64,000 nucleotides of DNA from Branchiostoma floridae. Its lineage: Eukaryota > Chordata > Leptocardii > Amphioxiformes > Branchiostomatidae. The stretch lies in assembly GCF_000003815.2 (NCBI RefSeq), contig NC_049992.1:17749747-17813746 (forward strand), written 5' to 3'. Below the pieces are notes generated by a model. The model was not told the origin of the DNA, did no database searches, and saw only the letters and a list, made by a program, of their open reading frames with translations. Within the stretch, counting starts at the first letter, position 1. Every line of letters begins with the position of its first letter. A program made the position numbers and the translations under genes. Shown here one piece after another: positions 13,201 to 26,700 of the stretch.

Positions 13201-16200
13201 CTGTACAATAAGTCATAACAGTTCTGGAAAAAAGAATTTCTGTAGAATATGTCTGACGTCAGCAAGTGCTGGACAATGGTATTATTGGAAGACGTTAATC
13301 TTTGTAGAAAAGAATAACACATTTTCCTTCGCCTTGCTTCAAAGCTGTCGGTCGAATTGTACACAAACATTGAGCTAGTGCTACATCGTCGTGGAAGATT
13401 CATGATAATCCGGAAACAGTTGTCTCTCTCTTCCTCTCTCGCTAAGTATATATATTATACTTAGATGTAGATAGATATAGAGAGAACGAGAGGGATAGAG
13501 AGAAAGAGGAGAGAGAGATGTGGTGACGAGCCCTTCCAGTTCTGTCCTGATACTTGCTACATTAGATAATCAATCGAACATCAAAACGGGATTTAAAACT
13601 ATACCAGTAACCATTTTTTTTTTCTATTTTGTTCTTGGACAGACGAGGACAATGTGGCACTGCACTCATATTAACAGTGCCACATACACGGTACAGACAG
13701 AAGGTAAAGATAGTCTTTTTACCTCCCCGACCGAAGTCAGGTACCCATTTTTACACCTGGGTGAAGTGAGAAAGGTCGTGTGAAGTGCCTTTCCCAAGGG
13801 CACAACGTCGGGGGGCACGGCGGGGATCGAACTAAGAACCTCTAGATTCCGAGCCGAACGCTTTACCAGTTACGCCACGCCCGACGCCACACGCTAGTAA
13901 CTATTGTTACAACCGTCCACTCCATGTCATTGACCTCCGTTGTTCGAAGAAGAAGAAGAGGAAGAAATGGGGAAAAAGCAATATGTTTCTCTTCCGCAAA
14001 GGTGGAAATATGAAAAAAAGGATAGGCACGAGTTTTTATTTGTCCAGGAAGTAGGAGAAGAACCCAACTTCTAGCAGATCGATGGAATAAAACGCGGTGC
14101 TGTTTGGTTAATGAAATGGTGCAAGGAGATGGATGTGCTGATGGGAAAAACATAAAAGGACGCACACAATTCACAGAAAAGTTTGTTCAAACAGAACACG
14201 GTAAACCTTCTTTAATAAAGTCTCATAGGATAACATTGACGCGGCGCTGTCTACCTATTCCATCCTTAATGTGATATCTCCGAAGGCTTCTGGCGCCATT
14301 CTGACTTGTGTACACAACTAGGATGAGACTGAAAAAGAATGGGAGAACTTTGAAACTTCGTAGCCTGACTAACTCACGCTTTTAGCACCCACTCCTTAGG
14401 TCAGGCCCCTAGAAGCTTAACAGTTAGTATCTACTAAAGCTAAGGGCACAACCCGCCGTGCGCGCAAATACGTGTTGTCTACATGCCAAAACCTGGGCAA
14501 TCTTTGGGGATCCGAAGTGGTAAGTACCGCCTCCGTACTGACTCGTACGAAATCCAACGGATTAAGTAGCACGCAGACACGCCGCAGAACTCTGCGTATA
14601 TGTCGATATTTCTCTGCCATCAGACTGCGGTTTCGCCCCTCGTATGAACCAGTAAAAGCAACGCGCGTGCCCCTTACATCGATTGAGATCACCGTACGTA
14701 CGCAGCACGTGTGAGTAGGGCCTACATACGGTGACGTGGCAATCGCACAGAGATTGCACGTTGTAAGCACGTACAACTCACTTACCACTAGCGCAACGAA
14801 CGATGCACTTAACCGGCTCACGGCCAGGGTGTCGTGCAGACCACATACTCACACATTGCGCAACCGTGCGAGTAACGTGCGTTGAGACGTGCTCTTGCCA
14901 TTCCTTCCGCACGTTTTCAGAAAAACGTACGGACAAAAAGCACGGACGGCGGGTTGTGTCCTTAGCTTAAAGGTGGTACGTATCTCATTGCCCTGGGGGA
15001 ACCGGTGCAGCACTAGTACTGTGGGGTTAGGAAGATTACTCGACGAATTTCAGAGACATAGAACGAATTTCCGTAGGATCAGCTTGGAGATTAGTAGGAA
15101 AGGGATCAGTAAGAAAATCTCCAGTTGGAACTGAATGACCGGCAAGCTAGAAGGTGAATGGAGGCAATCTAGGAGTTGAATGACCGCAAACAAGCAGGTC
15201 ATGTGAAACATAATCATCATCATCGGTCGCCTGCGGAGCTGTCAAACAGAAGTCTCGTCCACATATGTCTATCCGCAGCCAGTGAGGCAATATCGTCAGG
15301 GCTTAGACCCTCCCCAACCCCCAGTAGGTTCTGTATGAAGGTCAGACATTTCGTCTTCTGCCGTCCTGGGCACCGTTTGCCGTAGTTTAGGACAAGGAGG
15401 GCATGTGTCCTAAGTGGCTCTTCGATCTACGGACATTCTAAGGGCGTGTACGATAAAGCTAAGGGCACAACCCGTCGTACATGCAATTTATCAATACGTT
15501 TCTATTTTTTGGTTGGCCACGTCCGCCACGTAATTCTGAAAAGTTCAGGCTGTACAGGGTAGGCGCGTCACCCTTACTGGCACCTTCCGGGGGGGGGGGG
15601 GGGGTTGGAGTGGGGCGAATCCGCAGCCAGATGGCACACAAAGTTTTGCCTGAACGTAAACCTGCACGGCGTGTCTGCGTGCTCCCAACTCCGTCGGATT
15701 CCCTGCGAGTTCTTACGGAGGTGGTACTTACCACTTACGTATCCCAAAAGATTGCCCTCATTTTGACACGTAGACGGGTTGTGCCCTTAGCTTTAAGCGC
15801 AATTGACGCTGTCTAACTTTGCAGATGAGAGGCTGAGTGTCTGTCACCCTATGGTGCTTAATGTTCGACATGATTCTGTAACAGGATGTGTCAAGACAAA
15901 TAAGTTTATGTGGAACTGTAAAAATTGTGAAAAGTTGCACCTGGGCTGGGTATCGGTACAGCGTACCGGTACAAAACCGGTTTTTCTTATTGGACCGGTC
16001 CAGAAAAACCGGACCTGAAAAAATTTGGTGGACCGGATGTTGGACCGATTAGAAAATCAACAAATTATTTTATCAGGTATTCACACGTTTTGGGGCTTGC
16101 AGGTGGAAGAAAATAAGAAGAGTGAAGTAGAATAGGGTTTATAGTAATTTCTACCAAGTTTTACAGCCAATCGTAAAGGTGCAGTTAGCGCTGTAAGATT

Positions 16201-17765
16201 TTAAAACGCAAGTGTAAGTCTAATACAGTTAACCTCCACCAAACAGATTTCTTTGTAGTGACATGGACCATTAATATGAGTCATACTGTATCAGGTCTAG
16301 GTTCAGGTCTGGACCTGGACTTGATCCTTTGGACCTGAACCGGACCTGGACCTGAATTCTCTGTGCCGGTACCCACCCCTAGTTGCACCAGAACAGCTTT
16401 GGTACGATCAGAGCAGAGGAAAACCAAAATCGATAACGTTTGCCAGCTGTTAAAGCGAACCGGCTTTACTTCCGTTAACGGGCGATCACAAACGACACCG
16501 TTTCCCTGCAATCTTCTGCTAGGTCTTCTGCGATCATGATCCAATCCCCTGGGGACTATTAAGCTACATCTGTAGGACACCGCTTCAAGGAGCACTAATT
16601 TCTCTGCACTTTTTCTCTTTCCGCATCGCTGCGTTTTCCCCTTTAAACTTTCCATGTGCATCATCTTCATGCGTGCGTTGCTCTCTTTGAAGTCAAATTG
16701 CGAACGCCGTTCTCCTTTATGGCCAAAACGTGCTGATAGGGCCGAAAGTTTTAACCCAACGGAGAGAAAAATTACTGCAAAGCTGTAACGCTGAAATTTT
16801 GCAGTTTGATGTAAATTGCCATTGAGTTTAAGCCGTATATTCAATAACTGTTTGAGAAAATTGTAGGAGTCTACATTTATGTTCTCTCTTACGCCGATGA
16901 AGGTTAGACGTTGAGGAAAGTAACGGTTTCTCAAGCAACTGGAAATAATTTCGGAAACGCTCCGACGTAGACGTAGACTATAGGATCCACTATCTTTCGT
17001 CAAAGACACGAAAGATGGTTCTGTATCTCACTGCACTTGGGGTACTGGTACGGCGTTGATGGCTTCGAAAGATTACTCAACGAAGTTCAGTTTTAAAGAA
17101 TAATTTTCTTACATTTTGTGTATTTCGTTGTCTTCTAAGTAATACTTTTATTTTACATATTACGCAATATCTAAATCCTATTTTATAAAACATCAGCGAA
17201 AATGCCACAACAGTGTAGCAGTGAACGAACCCCACAGAGCAAGATCTCTCAATCAACAACTTTAAACCCAAATATATCAATTGACTGGTTTTAAACCAAA
17301 AAAAAACTATGAATTTTCGGCTAAAAGTACTGTACAGTATCAGTGACAAATGAAGATATTGCTCAGTGTATTGGATGCTACCTGAAATGTCTAGTCGTTT
17401 CCAAAATCATATCTAGTTGCTTGAGTAATTGCTATGTAGAATGTGTTCTCTCTTGTTTTTATTGGTTCAATTCACTAAACTTAATGATCTGAAAAACAAG
17501 TAAGAAATATTGATTTATCGCTGTTGTAATTGCTCATGAATTTTCATACAGGAAACCAAGTGGTATTAACGTTAGAGAGTGATAAACGTTTCTGTCATTT
17601 TACATCATGCAACAGTTTCCTATTAAGCTAGTTTGTTTCGTCGATATTTACGACAAGCAAGCTGGTGCAATCAAATTATAAAACATGTTGTTAAAAGGGA
17701 AGAAATTGAGGTTTAAGTGAAAAGCGAAAGGTCAATTTGAATATGAAATCGCACATGCACACATT

Positions 17766-17797
<32 letters not shown>

Positions 17798-20700
17798 CAC
17801 ATGCAGACAAACTCGTGCATACACACATACACACCCTTACACATATACACTCTAAATATATCCAAACATAATCATAGACACAAATATTGATATAATAAGG
17901 TATAATATAATGTTTAAGCATACATAAACATTTTCACATAAATATGCGTAAAATTCAACACAAAGAGTCATGATTGTCATACGATTCACGATTGCACCCT
18001 TTCATGAATAAAGAACTCCACACACTTGCCAATTGTCTGCGATTTGTATGCATTAGATCGTTTTAAGAGGTGCAATTTCCTCACAAAGTGGAAGCTGTAT
18101 CTAGAATTAAAAATCTTCCTCTCGCTGACAGATAACGCTTCACATCTTCATTGTTAGAGTTTCCGTGCTGAAAATATATGTGTACGTATTCCCCTGACTG
18201 TGCGATGGGATGGATTTATCACGTTATGGCAGAGGAACTATTTTGCATATTCATAGCCCTCCAAGGGTAAACATTCACCTAGGGATCTGCGCTCATAATC
18301 ATGATAAAATATTAACCATGTGAGGGCCAGATGTAGGCAGTTTGACGCCTGTCGTCTCAATTCCGATAAAAATTGTCTGGAACTCAATTTGTGTTTAGCT
18401 ATTTTCCCTCTTTTGTGACCAGAAATTGGATTTGCATTGTCCGAATGATTTGATGGATTTCTGTTCTTATTTTGCATATACAGGGGCGACTGGACAGAAC
18501 GATATCGGACTGACCATCCCCGAGTCGGTCAAGGCCGTGATTGGGGATCCGGTCACTCTTCCTGCGACTTACACCACCAAGAACCAGGTCATATCTGTAG
18601 CGTGGTTCAAGCTTGATCGTCAGGACAGAGCAAAGAGGACTCTGATCTACTCGTACTACCCGATGTCTGGAAGAGGGGACGTGGAGGGGGCTTACGCCGG
18701 TAGAGTGGAGCTTGTCGGGAAGGCGTCCTTGAGAATCAAACGGACCAAACTAGAGGATGACGGGACGTACGTGCTTTCGGTCATGGTTGAAGGGTCAGGG
18801 GTCGCCGACGGCTTCGTCACGCTGTCGATCATGGGTAAGTGTCCGCCATGTTTTGTTTTTTTTTTCTATTTTGCTTCTGGACAGATCGACGATCATCGAC
18901 GAGGACAATGTGGCACTGCACTGTTTTGTAACTTATATTAACAGTTCCACATTGACACGGTACAGACGGAAGGTAAAGGTCATTTACCTTCCCGACCGAA
19001 GTCAGGTACCCATTTTTACACCTGGGTGGAATGAGGAAGGTCGTTTAAAGGAAAGTACCTTTCCCAAGGGCACAAAGGGGGGCACAGCGGGGATCGGAAC
19101 TCTATCTACCTATAGTTTCCGAGCCGAACTCTCTACTAGTTACGCCACACCCGACGCCACGCCCGTCGAACATGTTTAATAGAGTTAATTCCAGTTATGG
19201 CGGCCGTGTTGGATTTCTAGGGTCATCCGGGGTCATGGCACCAGAACGAGGCTCCAGGTGGTGGCAGTTGGGCATTCTACAATATAGGCTGTATTGCAGA
19301 CATAAGTGTGCCATCTTCGAGAGTGCATTTCACCCCTCTAAGATTAAATATTGTACAATATATGCTTCTTATCTGTAGAAAATATTGTCTTGGACATTTG
19401 AACTCGATTTTGGTGATATTTTTATCAATTTTGGATGTTTTCTCAGAGTGTTAATCAGGCCAGGTAGAAACGGTTGGTTCCATTTCAAGTAGGGCTCCCC
19501 GTTTTACGTCCCTTCCAAAAGACGAAAACAGTCTCTTACAACATGTCCGAGCCCAGCCGACACTGGGATCGAACTCAGACCCACAGATCCATGGAATTGG
19601 ATCCAGATGGCCAAACAGTTTGGTTGATGAAACCGCTCGGCCACGGAGACATGTTGACATCCATTTACCATCACAACACATCTGTTCTATCCAAATTTCT
19701 TCTTTTTCTGTGAAAGCCCACATTCTTCATGTAGAATATTATGGCTTTTTGTGGTGCGCATACGCGTCGGTTAACTTCTATCTTATCAACCATGATCCGT
19801 AACACATTAGTCCATTTTCCATGCCTGGTCCATCACCATAGAGCTGTCCGGGATTGTAGTAACTTGGATTATTCCGCGGCAGCCCGCGACTTAAGAGTAA
19901 ATGTCTGTAAGGATCAAACAATGGTGGCAAAGGTCAAAAAATCGATTTGGCTCATATTTTGCACAGTGATAGTACTTGGTCCACAACCCCTCAAAATAGC
20001 TTTCTTTTAGATCAAAACTCCTTGTTGCCATGGTAACGGGCCAACAAAGTTTTCTGGCCATTTTCCCCAATTTCCGCATCTGAAAAACACGGAAATCGGC
20101 ATACTTTACGGCATTGTCACTCCAACACCTTTTACTGTATCGTCAAAACAAAACAAGATCTGAATAGACCAACATTTTGGCTTTTTTAGAAATTGTTGTG
20201 AAATTTTCAACGAGATAACATTGAGGTCTTGGGCAGCATCAAAACAATACAATGTTTCAAGCTACAAAATAACGTAATTTTTGGCCCAACTTTGTAACAC
20301 CATAAGTGCCAAGCTGGTAATTTTTTTTACCTTAAATTTGTACCCTGTATAGATGATTGATATATCTATCAAATGCATTGTTGCAAAATTTGGGGTCTTG
20401 TTTGGTTGTCACGTGGTCGTCCTCAAAAGTAGGCCAGTTTTTGCGTTTGACGAAAATTGTGAATTTTAGCCATGTTCAAAGTACTACATATGACAAAATA
20501 AAACAGACTTCTAACTCAACTTCTTGTCAAAGAGAGATCTATGTATTGTCTATTTAATAAATGCTTGAAGAGTTTTAGATCGTGACGTTTAGTCACGTGG
20601 TTGTCCCTGGAAGTAGGCCACTTTTTTTGCGTTTGGCAAAATTTTGAATTTTAGCCATGTTCAAAGGGTTTTCTGTGACAAAGTGAATTTGAATTCTGAT

Positions 20701-23700
20701 TCAACTTCTTGTCAAAGGGAAACCTAGGTATTGCCTATCTGATAAATGATTTCAGATTTTTGAGTCATAAAATGTAGTCCCGTGGTTGTCCCTGAAAGTA
20801 GGTCACTTTTTCTGCATATGTCGAAAATTGTGAATTTTAGCCATGTTCAAAGTACTCTACGTGTAAAAAGAAGTCTAACTCAACTTCTTATCAAAGGTAA
20901 ATGTAGACAACGCCTATATGATAAGTGTTTGTAGAGTTTCAGATTGTGAAATTGAATCACGTGGCTGTCCCTGGAAGTAGGTCACTTTAGATGAAGATTG
21001 TAAACTTTAGCTGCATCCGAAGTACAATACTTAGCAAAGTGGAATAGAATTATGATTAAACGTTTTGTCAAACGTAGCTGTAGGTATTGGCTGTCAAACA
21101 ATTAATTGTAGAGGTTTGGATCTTGGCGTTGGTTTCCCTCATTGGTTGGTTGGCGTTGGTTGTCCAAATTTTCAGATGTTTATGTTTTACTCCTAGAATT
21201 AAAGAGAACGTTTTTACCTTCGCCAAAAAGGTTATGTTTTGGGTAGCGTTTGTATGTATGTTTGTAGAGGACCAAAATAACTCCAGAACGCCAAAATGGA
21301 TTGTATTGATATTCGGTATGTGGGTATGATTTGGAAACGAATAGATTTTGGGCCGCCTAGCGGGCTGTTAAGGTACTGCAAAGGAATTTCCGAATTTCAA
21401 GAAGGGGTTGACGGATGTACAGCAGGACAGGTTTAGTGTAAGACTTTGAAAGAGAATAACTCAAGCTTTGAAAGAAAATAACTCAAGAAGGGATTGACGG
21501 ATTGTCATGCTTTTTGGTATGTAGATAGCTTAAGAGATGCTTCATATAAATACATATTTACTATACAAATCGGAATCTAATTTGCATAAATAATTAGGAA
21601 AACAATTAAACACGCCCAGTTCCATTATAGGATCATTAGAAAGTGACAAATGTAACTGAAATAGGAAAGAATATTGATCGATATATATCATGCAAAATAA
21701 AGACCTAATTTGCATAATTGATTAGAAAATGTTCCGATGTCGTTTTTTATAAATGACGGGAACTTCTTACTGGTAGCATTTGGAAGTTATGTACAGGTGA
21801 ACATTATTGTTGAACATTAGTTATGCAAATGAGGTCCTTACTTGCATAAATTATTACAAAATGCGATAAAAATCTTTTTAACATAGATTGTTTAAATCTG
21901 TTATTCGGTGGAGGAGATAAACAAGTAATAGAATCTATGCAAATGAAAATCTTATTTGCATAATTAATGACCAAAACAATTAATACAATAGTTGTAAAGG
22001 GTAGAATTATTTGGCGAATGTATGGGGTCGTGGAACTCTAGTATATATTATTTATTTGGTTTTGAAAGCTCTGAAACATTATAAACTGTACTTGAAGTGT
22101 TCTTATTCAGGCTTAGAGAAATGCTGTTAGAAGACTCTGATACTTTGGAGCAGATGACTTTTGGAAAGTTTATTTTTGCTAACATTTTACAATGTGCAAA
22201 TTTCAAACGTTTTAAAACAATAAAACGATGTCAATGAGTATTACAGTGACTTATACTGAATTGAATACAGTGTTTGATCAAAGATTAGTGTTGCATGGCC
22301 TCTGTGTCTTTTAAAGTAGTGATATGCAATACATAATATGAAATATTGTTTCAGCTACGTTCTGTAATGTGGACGCTCACTAGAATTCATTTGATAGATC
22401 TAGATATGGCCTACTTTCAGGGACAACTATGTGACTAAAATCACTACTTGAAACTCTTCAAGCATTTATTAGTTAGGCGATACATAGATCTTTCTTTGAC
22501 GAGAAGTTGAATCAGTATTCTAATTTGCTTTGTCATGTAGAGTACTTTGAAAATGGCTAGAATTCACAACTTTTGCCAAATGCAAAAATTGACCTACTTT
22601 CAGGGACAACCACGTGACTGCATTTCATGACTCAAAACTCTGCAATCATTTATCAGATAGGCAATACCTAGGTCTCTCTTTGAAAAGAAGTTGAATCAGA
22701 ATTTGAATTCAATTTGTCACAGAAAACACTTTGAACATGGCTAAAATTCACAGTTTTCGTCAAATGCGGAAAAAGTGACCTACTTTCAGGGACAACCACG
22801 GGACTACATTTTATGACCCAAAATTCTGAAATTATTTATTAGATAGGCAATACCTAGGTTTCCCTTTGACAAGAAGTTGAATCAGAATTCAAATTCACTT
22901 TGTCACAGAAAACCCTTTGAACATGGCTAAAATTCAAAATTTTGCCAAACGTAAAAAAAGTGGCCTACTTCCAGGGACAACCACGTGACTAAACGTCACG
23001 ATCTAAAACTCTTCAAGCATTTATTAAATAGACAATACATAGATCTCTCTTTGACAAGAAGTTGAGTTAGAAGTCTGTTTTATTTTGTCATATGTAGTAC
23101 TTTGAACATGGCTAAAATTCACAATTTTCGTCAAACGCAAAAACTGGCCTACTTTTGAGGACGACCACGTGACAACCAAACAAGACCCCAAACTTTGCAA
23201 CAATGCATTTGATAGATATATTAATCATCTATACAGGGTACAAATTTAAGGTAAAAAAAATTACCAGCTTGGCACTTATGGTGTTACAAAGTTGGGCCAA
23301 AAATTACGTTATTTTGTAGCTTGAAACATTGTATTGTTTTGATGCTGCCCAAGACCTCAATTTTATCTCGTTGGAAATTTCACAACAATTTCTAAAAAGC
23401 CAAAATGTTGGTCTATTCAGATCTTGTTTTGTTTTGACGATACAATAAAAGGTGTTGGAGTGACAATGCCGTAAAGTATGCCGATTTCCGTGTTTTTCAG
23501 ATGCGGAAATTGGGGAAAATGGCCAGAAAACTTTGTTGGCCCGTTACCATGGCAACAAGGAGTATTGATCTAAAAGAAAGCTATTTTGAGGGCTTGTGGA
23601 CCAAGTACTGTCACTGTGCAAAATATGAGCCAAATCGATTTTTTTACCTTTGCCACCATTGTTTGATCCTTACAGACATTTGCTCTTAAAGATGTTGAAA

Positions 23701-26700
23701 GTCGCTGCCTCTACGGTACTGCACTGAAGGGCGTTCCAGACCCTAATTGTCCTGGGTAGAAAGGAACCACTGCGGTATTGGGTTCTTGTGTTTATCATTT
23801 TCAGTTGTTCAATTTGTACTTTTGTGTGTATTCTACACTACGAAGTCTTGCCAAATGAAAAATTACTGGATTCTAATGATTGTACTTTAAATCCAAGTGT
23901 TCAGGAGAAGTTGTTGGCTACTGGCGCGTGGCAGTAGCCCAGCTGGAATCTCGATCTCCCATGAGATGCATAATTGCAATCATGTACCGATAACTGAGGA
24001 TGTCAAGCATGTTAAACAACTCTTCCGGGAATTAGACCCATCATGACATCCTAATTCTTCCCAAGAGTGATGACCTTAGGTTTGATGGAATCAACAATAA
24101 AAATGTATAGAATTAGACAATAAACATTCAAATAAGCAACAAGAAAAATATCAATATAGTAAGCTCCTTTAGGCACAACTAAGGAGTACTTACTTCCAAC
24201 TTTTCGATGTCTATCACACACCATCATCAGGATACAATGAATGGAAACTACTTCTTGCTGCTACTTATAGCCGATGTAGGTGGCGCTGCAACAGCAAGAA
24301 TGCCGTCCCAAACGTGGCTCAGCTTGTATCCCCCTCGTCTCTGTTCATGACTGAAGTTGATGAAGTTATTTACGGATGAGAAATATCAATCTAAAACTTC
24401 CTTACAACGTTTACACCATTTCTGAGTAGCCTTTGTCATTTGGCCTCGTTCAGCTTACTTAAATAACATGTGGAATACGAAATTCAGAAGAGTAATTCGG
24501 CACATTTTGCATTCATTTTTTTTCCACAATTTCAGCCTCTCAAGAAAAAAATAAAAACATTTACCTAACGTTAAATGGCTTTGCTCTGACTCTTGTACCA
24601 TCTATTAGTTGTACTTTTCTGTGGACTAGTTCACTCAATATGCTTCCTATTTGCTAAATATAATACAAAATCTGAAAAAGAAGTTTGACATGATTTTGCA
24701 TTTCTTGTCTATGTGAAAGATTCCCTTGTTGCTTTTATCTGAAATGCATTTTCCCACAAGGAATTTCACTAGACAACTGATAACTGAGCCTCTGTCAACA
24801 ACCGCCACAGACTCGCAAATCTAGCAATTTAAACAAGAAACTACATCAGATTTCTCAGTTGACCCAGGCGACATCGAGACGACTACATTAGATAGTAAGG
24901 ATAAACCGATGATGAGCCAATTTCTATACGGCCTTTTTCATCTCCGCCTGTCATAACAACATGCAATGAGAAACGAACCTATGTGAGACATATTTCTCCG
25001 TTAGGGTCAAACTCGGGGCAACAGTTCAAGGGTAAGTCAATGGGGAAAGGGATTTGGTGTTAATCAGTGCATAGGAAGTTTTCTTACCGCCATCGTGGCT
25101 AGTGGGTGGTTGCCATTAAAGTTTAATGTCAGAACCGTTATGTACGCGGCCTCACCGGAAGGACTCCGGGCAATGAACCGTAATTACATTTCCTGTAAAT
25201 GGATATTTACAATCTGATAAGTCTGTGCAGCTATTGGTATTTGGACATCTCCAAGGGATAAATACAACAAGAATAGGAAACTTTACATCATTTGTAATGT
25301 GTTTAATATACATTTTATTCATTTGTTAGTGGTCGGGACTACCAATAATAGGTGAGTTCACATCTGCATATATATTCAAGTCCGTATGAAGTCCGTATGG
25401 AATTCTTAACCTCTACCAGGCTCCACAGGTCGTTAAAAAATAGTAGATATTTGACAAATATATTAGGCAGATAACATTGACAACGAGTTAGCTTCCCACG
25501 AAGTATGGTTTGCAACTTTCATACGGACCTCATACGGACTTGATTATATAAATCATCTAACGTAGTAGAAGACGAAACACATTCTATTTCCAAGTGTTCA
25601 TTCAACCAACCGAAAGATTTACTTTCCTGAGAGAAGAAACAAAGACATATCCCAACTTCCCCACATTCATAGACGAAAAGAAAGCCACTTTCCTCTTGAA
25701 GTCACAGATCCCACAAATTTATTTTTAAAAAAATGGCTTTTCGTGTTCCGCTGCTTCAAAGAAAGAAGTCAAACCGAACCCGTTTAGAAATGTATGTCTC
25801 CTATGTTTTTACCATGCAATTAGCCTCCGGGCATGAACTTGCAAATGAACTTTCTTTCTTGATAGAAAGAACTTTATTGCACGACAATTTTACATGATAC
25901 AATGTATGGCAACAATTATTACACAAAGCACAAAATATAGGTATAGGATAAAGCTCAATAACCTAGTTAACATAACAATAAAGGCTAACACAATTCTTTG
26001 ATACAGTATTGCAATGGAGTAGTTTCGGTATTCTTTCTAATAGCAGAGCATTCCTTGATATATTCTCCTTTTTTTGCATTATGGGAGTTCTGACATCTAA
26101 TGATATATACAAATCTGTTATTAGCAACGAGTCTCTTGAAGTTTGTTATACTCGATTTAAGAAATAAGAATAATTCATGACGTTAACTAGTGTATCTAGA
26201 ACATTCCATTATCAATCGAAATTCATCTTCAATATGCTTTGGGCAGAATGGACAGAACCTCTAGTCATTACGTTACGCACGTGTGAACCCTAAAGTTCTT
26301 TCGTCTTGTGCGTTTTAGATGTGCATTTTGCTGTATGAAACAAGTTCGAGCTTGTTTGAGTAATGTGGTGTGGCGAAGTGTTTATCCACGCCCTGATCGA
26401 TTTGTGGTGATTGATTATGCTTTTCGTCGGTCCGTTCGACGGAGAATTCATTTCTCAGTAAAATGACGGGTGAAACAAATAGGAATTACATACTGAATCT
26501 AATACACTTCTCGCCTCTACAGAAAGGGGAACATATCTGACGAATGGATTCTTCATAAAATGTATACCTTCCAAGGCCATTCACCATATACACTTAGTGT
26601 ACCCAATTGGAAGTGACCAAGCCATAAAGTAGATGCAATGACATAAGGCTACCACTAGAGGGCGCTGAAGACCCGGGGAAAACTGTTATGCTAACGAATT

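Noticed and set aside
19528-19655. tRNA-Leu or tRNA-Ser gene on the minus strand
   Set aside because: A and B boxes are present, but stems and spacing do not form a normal cloverleaf; it fits a SINE head.
19891-23689. Two matching 62-codon frames (20079-19891 minus, 23501-23689 plus)
   Set aside because: They are the two arms of one foldback element and have no independent coding evidence.
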